Source: Bacteroidales bacterium (GTDB taxonomy: Bacteria; Bacteroidota; Bacteroidia; Bacteroidales; UBA932). Taken from it: 64,000 nt of DNA. The notes under the pieces were generated by a model. It ran no database searches and had not been told where the DNA came from. It saw nothing but the letters and a program-made list of their open reading frames with translations. This document shows positions 45,202 through 52,651 of the stretch, piece after piece. The translations under genes were made by a program, and so were the position numbers. Numbering within the stretch: position 1 is the stretch's first letter; each line of letters opens with the position of its first letter. Where the stretch lies: positions 1 to 64,000 of the forward strand of contig JAFZIO010000042.1 of the NCBI GenBank assembly GCA_017554335.1. The letters run 5' to 3'.

Positions 45202-46355
45202 GGAACTGGGAAGACATACTGAAGAATAAACTGGAGAGGTATGAAAAACCTCTTCAGGAAGGAAGCCTTGCCCGTTTCCAGGCTCGCAGAAATGCTGAAT
45301 CCATCACTCAGAGTTCCAGACGCACTTCAATCCTTTGGGTGGCCGGAGCCGCTGTAGCTGCTATTCTTGCCGCTGTTCTGCTGTTCCGCCAGCCTGTCAG
45401 GTCTGATTTGGGCATACAGATTGACCAGCAGCCTGAGCAAACTGTGGCCTCACTTTCGGATTCAGTCGATACGTATATAACCGGGCAGGAGTCCGCAATG
45501 TTTGCACAAGTAGAAAATGCCAAGAACGATAAGGGAAACTATGATTATCAGCACGATAACCATATAACTACGGAAGATAAGTATACGCCTGAATGCGACA
45601 GGACAGTTGAAGAGTTAGAGAATATTGCCTCGGATACTGTAGCCGAATCCACCACCGAGGTTGCGGCGGAAACTGTTGAAATAGCGGCCGGAACCAACAA
45701 TGAGACTGATGGGATGGCTCCGTCTCCAATTGTCCCTGACATCCCTTATCGTGAACCACTTAATCTGGAAGTCTCGTACGCTGCCGCTGGTGTTGCGGCT
45801 GACGGGGCGGCGGCAGCGCTGGTGGAAGCTGGATTGTTTGCTTTGATTCATAGGGATTATTGCCCTCGAGATAATGGAAGAAGCTATGACCATCATTATC
45901 TGCCATTGAGAACCGGTCTTTCGTTGAGGTTCCCATTATTAAATAACCTGAACATTACAAGCGGTATTAACTACTCATTGTATTTATCCCAATTTCATAA
46001 TGCTTATGATCCCACCAAGTATACGCAGATAGTTCACTACTTAGGCGTTCCTGTGCGCCTGGATGGAACTCTGGCACAAAACCGATGGTTTGACGTCTAC
46101 GTAGGAGGTGGCTTTGAAGCGGACTTTTATATTCATGGTAGAGAGATAGAGGAAGAATGGGGGCCTTACGGCGGTTTGGAGTTGTCATTAATTACCGTGG
46201 GAGGTATTCAGTATAACTTGACAAAAAATCTGGGAGTATATATTGAGCCGGAATTGAACTGGATTGTCTCACGAGTTCATGGACCGTATACATTCCGCAA
46301 GTACCCCCTAAGTCTTTCGGTTTCAACCGGAATAAGGATTAGTTTTAACAGATAA
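45198..46355 (+). CDS. Anti-sigma-like membrane protein fused to an outer-membrane-type barrel
   Basis: This 385-residue protein has a cytoplasmic head of ~42 residues (MRNWEDILKNKLERYEKPLQ), one transmembrane helix (43-63), and a long acidic Thr/Glu-rich linker (~65-190). A short Ala-rich segment precedes a C-terminal ~160-residue beta-barrel-like domain (YLPLRTGLSLRFPLLNNLNI; GGIQYNLTKNLGVYIEPELN; LSVSTGIRISF). The head plausibly binds the upstream sigma factor. Barrel-like domains usually lie in the outer membrane, so one chain may span both membranes. Confidence 0.7.
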   Translation: MRNWEDILKNKLERYEKPLQEGSLARFQARRNAESITQSSRRTSILWVAGAAVAAILAAVLLFRQPVRSDLGIQIDQQPEQTVASLSDSVDTYITGQESAMFAQVENAKNDKGNYDYQHDNHITTEDKYTPECDRTVEELENIASDTVAESTTEVAAETVEIAAGTNNETDGMAPSPIVPDIPYREPLNLEVSYAAAGVAADGAAAALVEAGLFALIHRDYCPRDNGRSYDHHYLPLRTGLSLRFPLLNNLNITSGINYSLYLSQFHNAYDPTKYTQIVHYLGVPVRLDGTLAQNRWFDVYVGGGFEADFYIHGREIEEEWGPYGGLELSLITVGGIQYNLTKNLGVYIEPELNWIVSRVHGPYTFRKYPLSLSVSTGIRISFNR

Positions 46356-46359
46356 TAAC

Positions 46360-46367
46360 TATCTTTG
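46360..46367 (+). promoter_or_regulatory. -7 box for the small OMP gene
   Basis: TATCTTTG lies seven bases before ATG 46375, so the OMP gene can be transcribed separately from the sigma operon. Confidence 0.5.
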
Positions 46368-46374
46368 TATTATT

Positions 46375-46914
46375 ATGAACCATAAGCTTTTAATAACAGC
46401 CTTCATTATTCTGGCGTCTGCTTCTCTATCAGCGCAGAATAAATTTGAAATTGGAGTCAATTATTCACCCCGACAGAACTTAATGAGTGTCGATGACGGT
46501 CCAAATATGTTATACAAATTTGGAGCTTATGGGGAGTATCGTTGGGATTTAAGCAAGCACTTCGTGGCTGGAGCAAGGCTTGACGCCAAAGTTGGACCTC
46601 TTAGCCCTTACCTGATTAATGACGATGCTATCGCCATTTCAGGAGATCTTTTGGCTGTAATTGATTTTAATCTTTTCCCTGGCAAGACTGTCAATCCGTA
46701 TATCGGATTTGGGCTTGGTCCGGGATTCGGCATGGATAATAATACCTTCGACCATCTGTTTGGCGGGACATTCCTGGTCTACGCAGATGCGAGGCTAGGA
46801 ATTGAGCTTTTCCGTCATCTCCGGCTTTCAGTCGATTACAGCCTGCCATATTGGCGCGGCAGTTTTCCTGCAATATTCACTACTCTTAACGCAAACATCG
46901 GCTGGGTCTTTTAG
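46375..46914 (+). CDS. Small outer-membrane beta-barrel protein
   Basis: This 179-residue protein has a signal peptide (MNHKLLITAFIILASASLSA). The mature chain has alternating strands (KFEIGVNYSPRQNLMS, FGAYGEYRWDLSKHFVAGAR, VNPYIGFGLGPGFGMD, LRLSVDYSLPYWRG) and ends in Phe (NANIGWVF). Size fits an eight-strand barrel of the OmpA/OprF-like type without a periplasmic domain. Its strand pattern is similar to the barrel part of the preceding fusion protein, so the two may be related or interact. It has its own promoter box. Confidence 0.7.
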   Translation: MNHKLLITAFIILASASLSAQNKFEIGVNYSPRQNLMSVDDGPNMLYKFGAYGEYRWDLSKHFVAGARLDAKVGPLSPYLINDDAIAISGDLLAVIDFNLFPGKTVNPYIGFGLGPGFGMDNNTFDHLFGGTFLVYADARLGIELFRHLRLSVDYSLPYWRGSFPAIFTTLNANIGWVF

Positions 46915-46942
46915 CTAGAGAAGAACATCTTTATTAATAGAT

Positions 46943-47413
46943 ATGAAGAAACTCGTACTCGTAGCAGTTTTACTTAGCTTATGTGCCTGTACTGTCGATA
47001 TAGACTGGTATTATTTCGGCTATGCTGAAATAAAGAACAATACCTCGCAGACCCTGACTATTTCCGTATCGGTAGATCCCGCTTCGCCGTATTACCTTCA
47101 TTACTATCTTCTGACTACCAGCCCGTTGGATGGAGTCGTCAAATCAAAAGATTGTTTCACTCAGTATTATTGGGAACCAGCTAGAGAATCTATTAAGGTT
47201 GGTGACGTTCCCACAATCGTCTCAATAACCATTGACGACGGCTCGGAGATTGTCTGCACATCAAGCTCGGAGGCCAGCTGGTCAAGACACTTTTTCGATT
47301 CATACACGACCCGCAATAAGGTAGAATGGGTCTATTTCCAGAAGCATGAGATTGTCATCGAAAACTACGCTATCGATGATGAGTTGATCTCCCTCTGGCG
47401 ACAAGATCACTGA
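46943..47413 (+). CDS. Small lipoprotein of unknown function
   Basis: This 156-residue protein starts MKKLVLVAVLLSLCACTVDI, a lipoprotein signal. The mature part is beta-rich (YFGYAEIKNNTSQTLTISVS; VPTIVSITIDDGSEIVCTSS; KVEWVYFQKHEIVIENYAI) with no recognised catalytic motif. It looks like the small immunoglobulin-like lipoproteins that accompany Bacteroidetes sigma operons. It ends 8 bp before repeat copy C and is the last gene of the A+T-richer block. Confidence 0.55.
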   Translation: MKKLVLVAVLLSLCACTVDIDWYYFGYAEIKNNTSQTLTISVSVDPASPYYLHYYLLTTSPLDGVVKSKDCFTQYYWEPARESIKVGDVPTIVSITIDDGSEIVCTSSSEASWSRHFFDSYTTRNKVEWVYFQKHEIVIENYAIDDELISLWRQDH

Positions 47414-47421
47414 CGATTTAT

Positions 47422-47542
47422 TCTCATTTTTGGCCAGTGACGTGACTCTGGAGGTCTTCAGAATCACGTCACAAGCTGTTTTTAGCCGTTCTTAGCCCAA
47501 AACCCTCAGCGAAGTGACGAAATGGGGTGCCACAGTCACTTC
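47422..47542 (+). repeat. Two-hairpin REP/BIME-like repeat, copy C
   Basis: Hairpin 1 spans 47437-47472: arms GTGACGTGA and TCACGTCAC plus a second 5-bp helix around a 6-nt loop. Hairpin 2 has arms GAAGTGAC and GTCACTTC around GAAATGGGGTGCCACA. It is inverted relative to copy B, so the two bound the block 43.5-47.4 kb. Similarity to copy B continues through ACAGCCACGACGCTCAACGC to about 47575. Confidence 0.85.
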
Positions 47543-47587
47543 ACTACAGCCACGACGCTCAACGCCGCCGCTACTGCGTTCGCTACA

Positions 47588-47733
47588 CAGGCATTTCAGT
47601 CCCGGGGCGCCTTCCCACTAACGCGGGCCCCTATCAGGGAGTCTGAGGGGAACGCCCCTCAGTCCCTTGGGGGTGCAGGGGGATAATAGCTGGCTGCGGC
47701 AGCAGCCAAAGGCCCCGGGACCAAAAACGCCTG
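47588..47733. repeat. Long stem-loop element E next to copy C
   Basis: The outer stem joins CAGGC with GCCTG and GTCCCGGGGC (47599-47608) with GCCCCGGGAC (47712-47721). Inside are two perfect hairpins: CTGAGGGG-AACG-CCCCTCAG and GGCTGC-GGCA-GCAGCC. It occupies the same place relative to copy C as D1 does relative to copy B, but its interior is unrelated to D1. Confidence 0.55.
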
Positions 47734-47756
47734 CTTCCGCTCACTCGTCGCAGCGG

Positions 47757-47906
47757 CGCTGCGAAGCGAGACAGTGCTCTGGGAGCGGCGACCCGTGTCC
47801 ACCCTCGGACACGTTAGAGGGAGGGGCCCACGAGCGTAGCGAAGTGGGAGGGATGAGCGCGTAGCGCGAAGGTCTGCCGCCCCAGAGCACTGCAAGCGAA
47901 GCAGCG
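47757..47906 (+). repeat. Long stem-loop element D2 (candidate structured RNA)
   Basis: This 150-nt homologue of D1 is in the same orientation. The clamp is CGCTGC with GCAGCG. The main stem is 47772-47789 with 47876-47892 (one bulged A). Hairpins are 47794-47800 with 47807-47813 and 47827-47831 with 47844-47848. Stem sequences differ from D1 but pairing is kept. It lies after the GDPD gene in a convergent gap. The remaining bases to 47985 show nothing recognisable. Confidence 0.65.
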
Positions 47907-47985
47907 ACGCTGAGGGGAGAGGCTACAAAGCGTGACAGCGGCGCGGAGCTATGGCAGCGGCAACAGGGACGCTGGCGGAAGAGAC

Positions 47986-49332
47986 TCAGTATCCCAGGCG
48001 CACGAGGGCGGCGACGGGATCGGGGACGGTGGCAGGGGCGGCGGGGTTCTCGGCGCCGGCGCGGAGGCCATGGTCAATCAGGTACTGGATGGTAAGGTCG
48101 GAACGGTTGGTGAAGAAACCGTCGGAACGGGCGGTCTGCTCCTCCATCTGATCGAGCGAGTCGAAGGAATACGGGTGGTTGAGCATGCCGGCCTCATGCA
48201 CGAGGTCTGCCTGCCAGGCATGGTTGAGCTCGGCGTAGTTGTTGGGGGCGCCGGAAATCGACGGACCGCTGATGTTGGCGCCGTTGGCCTTCGCCCACTG
48301 CAGAATGGCACGGAAGCCCTCTTCCGTTTCCAAATCACCTCCGGGAATGTCCTCCGGGCACGGGGGCCAGAGCAGGAAGCACATAGGCAGGCGCCCCTTG
48401 AAAATGGCGTTTGCCCTTACCAGGGAGGCAGTCGAGAAGGTCTGAAGGATGACCTTGCCGCGGGTCTTGCCCACCTGCACCATACCGTCCTTGTAGAACT
48501 CAGTCTCCGTCGGAGCCGAAGTGATGATGTTCCAGCCGCAGGCGTCCAGGATATCGTAAACACGCTGCTCCATATCCTCAGGATTCACCTCCGGCTCCTT
48601 AAACTCGATGTAGATGCCGGGACGGTGGCCGCTGTCGGCAGGATCGTCGACGTAAGCTCCGGCAAAGTCATAATCCAGGAACTCCATGTATTTGCCGTTC
48701 TCCTTGGCCTCGGCGCGGATCTGGGCAAGCGTCTTGCCTTCGCAGCAAGGTTTGATGCAATACGGCAGAACCCGGCGGCCGGCGGCGTCACGCTTCAGCA
48801 TTCGGCCCTCGGCATAAGCAATCTGGTCCTGCAGGGCGGAGACGTACTGGCTGCCGGCAAATGCAGGGCGTGCCTGATCCGGACGCGCCTGGTTGAACCA
48901 TGAACCGGCATCCAGAGTCAGCAGTTCTGCATAATAATAGGAAGAAGCATGATAGGGCTCAAATCCCTCCGCGTCACATTCCAGCTGCGCATCAGCATCT
49001 TCAGCGCTGAAACCGAGAGAGATATAGAAGTCGCGGCGGGTAGCGGGAACTCCGGGGCCGAAAACCTCTTCTATATCGGTAGTGCGGGTAAGATTCACGT
49101 CGTGATTGGCCAGTATGACTCCATCTTTGGTGCACTGGAGGTCGGACTCAAGATAGTCGGCACCCATTTCGCGGGCCCAGCGCCAGGCGCTTTCGGTCTC
49201 TTCAGGAGCCCAGTAGGTGGAGCCGCGGTGTGCCATAACCGCATGGGCGGGCACATAAGAATTGATATCGGGAGCCTGCGGAGCACAGGCAGCTACAAAA
49301 GCCAAAGCAGCTGTCAGAATGTAGTGTTTCAT
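47986..49332 (-). CDS. Glycerophosphodiester phosphodiesterase-family lipoprotein
   Basis: This 448-residue protein has a lipoprotein signal (MKHYILTAALAFVAACAPQA). The GDPD core begins VMAHRGSTYWAPEETESAW (first catalytic His, Arg, Glu), then ADYLESDLQCTKDGVILANH with the metal-binding Glu/Asp and second His. Later come YIEFKEPEVNP and the late VILQTFS block. It should cleave glycerophosphodiesters or similar phosphodiesters at the cell surface or periplasm. It is larger than E. coli GlpQ because of inserted segments (~115-225). It lies 18 bp after the amidase-like gene and is the end of the minus-strand run. Confidence 0.85.
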   Translation of the reverse strand: MKHYILTAALAFVAACAPQAPDINSYVPAHAVMAHRGSTYWAPEETESAWRWAREMGADYLESDLQCTKDGVILANHDVNLTRTTDIEEVFGPGVPATRRDFYISLGFSAEDADAQLECDAEGFEPYHASSYYYAELLTLDAGSWFNQARPDQARPAFAGSQYVSALQDQIAYAEGRMLKRDAAGRRVLPYCIKPCCEGKTLAQIRAEAKENGKYMEFLDYDFAGAYVDDPADSGHRPGIYIEFKEPEVNPEDMEQRVYDILDACGWNIITSAPTETEFYKDGMVQVGKTRGKVILQTFSTASLVRANAIFKGRLPMCFLLWPPCPEDIPGGDLETEEGFRAILQWAKANGANISGPSISGAPNNYAELNHAWQADLVHEAGMLNHPYSFDSLDQMEEQTARSDGFFTNRSDLTIQYLIDHGLRAGAENPAAPATVPDPVAALVRLGY

Positions 49333-49350
49333 ATGCGGTATAATAATAGC

Positions 49351-52254
49351 TTAATCCAAGAATTCCATGGCCTCTCGCATAAGGCGGTCGCGGTCGTAGG
49401 GGCGTTTGAGGCACTCGATCGGCACGCCGACGGAGACGGCCTTATACCCTCGCGCAACATATTTGACGGCAGCGGGAATGCCGGTAGAGCCGTAGCGCAG
49501 CCACACCGAAGCCCCTTCGTGCCCGGGAAGGATGCCGTCCTGGTTAGGCACTGAATAGCGCACCGGGTTGGGGCTGTCGTAGAAAGGCATATCGTCAATC
49601 AGGCCGGTATTTGTGCCGTGGGAGGAAGCCCAGCGGTATCCAAGAACGTCCTGAACAAACTCCCTGGCAACAGCCACAGTAAGCGAATCCTGAGTAAAAT
49701 CGTACACGGTATCCCAGACATCCGTCGCAATACGGGAGCCGGAAACAAGCATGGACTTTCCCCTCCGGCTCCAGGCGCGAAGCGCAGTCTGCATGCCCGA
49801 AGGGAAGATGCTGAAACGCTCCGGATACGCACCGCTGCCGCTCTTGGTCGTCACCTGGGCACCGCAAATCAGATCCAGGCAGCCGTAGCCGCCGGCCAGC
49901 GTAGTATCGGCACAGAAAGCCTCGGCGGACATTGAGCAGAAAGGCCTCCCCAGGCGCATCAGCGACGCACCGTGAAGCGAAGGATAGTCGAACGTATTAC
50001 CTGCCACCAGAGTGCCGGCATAATCGGTATATGAGCCGCCGAAGCCGGGGCCGTCGTCGCTGGTCCATGGCTTGGAGCGCCTGAATTCGTAATTCTCGCC
50101 TATATAGCAGATGTCTCGCACATACGGCATACCGGTATCCAGCCTCGAAACAAAGCCCGCATAACCCGGAGTATCTATCCAGGCAGGCGCAGCCACACGG
50201 TCGAAATTGTTCACCACCAGCACGGGGTCTCCCGTGACCCTCAGGGGCACACCGGCAGACAGCAGTTCGGACGGGAAGCTGCAGCCACCGTCGTTCCATG
50301 CCACCACCTTCCAGGTATACAGGTGCCCCGGCTCCACCGGCAGCACAACGTCGTTATCCATAACCGGCACGCCGTCATCGAAGGCCCCGTCGTCCATACG
50401 CGTATACAAGGTGTAGCCCTTGGCCGATGCAGTCGGCTCCAGCGGGTCCGCCGTCGGCTGCCAGCGCAAGCGGAAGGCGTCGGTGCCCACAAGTTCCGCC
50501 GAGAAGGCGTGGACCGGCAGCGGCTGCACCACGTAGTCGGTGCCGTAACGGACGGACAGATACTTCAGTATGCCCTTGTACACCGCCCTGCTGACGGTAA
50601 AGCGGAACGACGGATCCATGCCGTACTTCATGTCCGCAAAATTCTGGTGCGACAGCAGTTCCAGCAGCAGGGCAGGCACCTCGGTCGTACGCGATTCGCT
50701 GTAGGAACGGTCCCACAGCATGCGCCTCGACCACTTGGGTTCGAAGCCCGCCCGCAGGTCCTCCACCACCTGCGTCTGAACGAAGTCGGCATAGGTGCGG
50801 GAGGTGATGCGGTTGGTTCCGTCGGGGAAGACGTAACCGTCATCACCCTTGTAGGTATAGATTGCCAGAGTGCCCACGATGCTGTCGTTGGGTGTGGCAC
50901 CGGCGTCCGTATGGAAGGCGAGGGAGCAGTCGAACGGTATCCCCTTCTCCTCCATCATCATCTGCGTCCAGACGCCGCGGGTGGCGTAATCGTTGGTATA
51001 ATCGGTCTCCCACATGCGGAGGGTGCTGTCCGCTCCGGCCCATGGCATCCAGTACGACGAGCCCTCTGCGAACGCAGGCATGCCGGAGACGCTGCCGCCG
51101 CGGGCCACCTTGCCCATGCCGCCTCCGAAGCGTACGGCATCTGCGGTCACCACTTCTCCTGCCGCGCCCCTGTTCTCAAGTTCCACGAATCCGTCCTTCC
51201 CGGGAGCGAACTCGAAGGTGCCGAGGTATATCCATGTTCCGCCGCCCTTGCGCTGGTCCACCAGGAAGTCGGTCGTGCCGCCGAGATGATGCACGGTATA
51301 GTGGGCCTCGGGGCAGGAATTCGGCAGCGAAGCGTAGCTGACGTACACGGCATACTCCCCTCTCTCCGGGATGTCGGGCGTCCAGATGGCGGTGCTCGCA
51401 GGAGTCACGCTGCACGCGGCGGCGCGGACCGTTCCCATACGGAAGGGATTGTCGGTAATCTCGTATGCCTTCTTTTTGTCGGCGAAGCCGGGGACGGCCG
51501 CCTTGGACCAGCGTCCCTGCTCCTTGTAGAAACCGCGGAGGCGTATGCCCGCCTCGCCGTTCCTCTCGAAAGCGAAATCGTTATCACAAATCACCTCGTT
51601 GGTCTGGGTATCCCGTTCGCGCGGCGTCATGACGTACGCTCCGGCATTCTCCAGCATTGGGATGACTCCCTGAAGGACGTAGCTCTGCGTGTACATGTCC
51701 TCCACCGTAGTGTGAAGGGTGGCGCGCTGCCATTTCCATATGCCCTCCTTCTCGTTGTAATAGCGCCCGTGGCTCTGCCAGAGCACGATATGGCGGCCGT
51801 AGAGGCCTTTGGTGTAAGAACGTGCACCGCCGCGGCGTACGAAGGGACGGGAAGCCTTGGGAGTGATGCGTGAAGAGTAGGCCGGAGCCTTGCCGTTACG
51901 CGTCAGCCTGGGCGTCACCAGTTCTTCCAGACGGCAGCCCGACGCCCTGCAGGCACCGATGGAATACCCGCCGAGAATATCGGCAGCCTCCGTATTCAGC
52001 TCGGAAAGGAACCACAGCACATCTTCCTCATGCCAGGGATAATCCGCAAGGCTGCGGTTGAACGTGAGGACAAGGGCGTCGCTGCTGAGGTATACCATAT
52101 CCACGGAAACCAGCGAACGTACCTTGAAACGCCTGTTGCAACGCGCCGTGAGGCTGTCGCAGACTTCTTTGAACTGTTGGGGCTTCGGCACTCCCGCGGC
52201 TGCGTCCGGCAGCAGGGAGAGCATCAAAGCAAGGCTTAAAAACAGCTTACGCAT
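49351..52254 (-). CDS. N-acetylmuramoyl-alanine amidase-like exported protein with golvesin-like insert
   Basis: This 967-residue protein has a signal peptide (MRKLFLSLALMLSLLPDAAA). An amidase_3-like domain appears split: an N-terminal half near 150-215 (IVLWQSHGRYYNEKEG; VIPMLENAGAYVMTPRERDT) and a C-terminal half near 445-560 (LAFHTDAGATPNDSIVG; TTEVPALLLELLSHQNFADM). The intervening ~260-390 looks like a golvesin/carbohydrate-binding sandwich. A fibronectin-III-like unit (~605-690) and a long tail with a Rossmann-like flavour (~700-967) follow. Bacteroidetes homologues are often mislabelled xanthan lyase. Peptidoglycan amide cleavage is the likeliest role. Confidence 0.7.
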   Translation of the reverse strand: MRKLFLSLALMLSLLPDAAAGVPKPQQFKEVCDSLTARCNRRFKVRSLVSVDMVYLSSDALVLTFNRSLADYPWHEEDVLWFLSELNTEAADILGGYSIGACRASGCRLEELVTPRLTRNGKAPAYSSRITPKASRPFVRRGGARSYTKGLYGRHIVLWQSHGRYYNEKEGIWKWQRATLHTTVEDMYTQSYVLQGVIPMLENAGAYVMTPRERDTQTNEVICDNDFAFERNGEAGIRLRGFYKEQGRWSKAAVPGFADKKKAYEITDNPFRMGTVRAAACSVTPASTAIWTPDIPERGEYAVYVSYASLPNSCPEAHYTVHHLGGTTDFLVDQRKGGGTWIYLGTFEFAPGKDGFVELENRGAAGEVVTADAVRFGGGMGKVARGGSVSGMPAFAEGSSYWMPWAGADSTLRMWETDYTNDYATRGVWTQMMMEEKGIPFDCSLAFHTDAGATPNDSIVGTLAIYTYKGDDGYVFPDGTNRITSRTYADFVQTQVVEDLRAGFEPKWSRRMLWDRSYSESRTTEVPALLLELLSHQNFADMKYGMDPSFRFTVSRAVYKGILKYLSVRYGTDYVVQPLPVHAFSAELVGTDAFRLRWQPTADPLEPTASAKGYTLYTRMDDGAFDDGVPVMDNDVVLPVEPGHLYTWKVVAWNDGGCSFPSELLSAGVPLRVTGDPVLVVNNFDRVAAPAWIDTPGYAGFVSRLDTGMPYVRDICYIGENYEFRRSKPWTSDDGPGFGGSYTDYAGTLVAGNTFDYPSLHGASLMRLGRPFCSMSAEAFCADTTLAGGYGCLDLICGAQVTTKSGSGAYPERFSIFPSGMQTALRAWSRRGKSMLVSGSRIATDVWDTVYDFTQDSLTVAVAREFVQDVLGYRWASSHGTNTGLIDDMPFYDSPNPVRYSVPNQDGILPGHEGASVWLRYGSTGIPAAVKYVARGYKAVSVGVPIECLKRPYDRDRLMREAMEFLD

Positions 52255-52651
52255 CGGCCTTATGACGGGAAAAGAGTTGGATGAAAAAAGTAAGCATACA
52301 ACCGCATGCCAGGCCTATACGGTCTGCGCGGAAATCCATCAGATCCATCTCCCTGTATGGGAGCTTGCTCTGTACGAATTCCGTACCCCACGCTATCAGG
52401 CAGCCGACAGCAAAAATGGCGACCAGTACCAGTATGGTCTTGATCGCGCTGTTGCGTTTGAGCCGGAGGGACCAGTATGCAAGCACGGGGAAAGGCAAGA
52501 ACATCAGGAAATGCACCAGCTTGTCCATAGGTATCCCCAGGAATGTCTTCTGAACATCCGGCAGACTGTTGAAATTGGCGAAGCAGAGCAATGCCACCGC
52601 TCCCAGATACAACAGGGTTAATATGCGGAATATGGTAGTTCTTTTCATCAT
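52247..52651 (-). CDS. VanZ-like membrane protein
   Basis: This 134-residue protein has four hydrophobic helices (about 8-28, 42-62, 70-90, 103-125). It carries the VanZ-like blocks GIPMDKLVHFLMFLPFPVLA, the charged-helix segment AWGTEFVQSKLPYREMDLMD and RADRIGLACG. VanZ relatives give low-level teicoplanin resistance in some Firmicutes, but most family members have no tested role. It overlaps the amidase-like gene by 8 bp and the exporter gene by 4 bp, so it belongs to an envelope-focused operon. Confidence 0.8.
   Translation of the reverse strand: MMKRTTIFRILTLLYLGAVALLCFANFNSLPDVQKTFLGIPMDKLVHFLMFLPFPVLAYWSLRLKRNSAIKTILVLVAIFAVGCLIAWGTEFVQSKLPYREMDLMDFRADRIGLACGCMLTFFIQLFSRHKADA

Noticed and set aside
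47932-48903. 323-codon plus-strand frame opposite the GDPD gene
   Set aside because: The minus-strand frame has the full GDPD motif set and a lipoprotein signal.
50323-51873. 516-codon plus-strand frame opposite the amidase-like gene
   Set aside because: Composition is that of a shadow frame (rich in His, Arg, Gly, Val) with no signal peptide or motif; the minus-strand gene is clearly coding.
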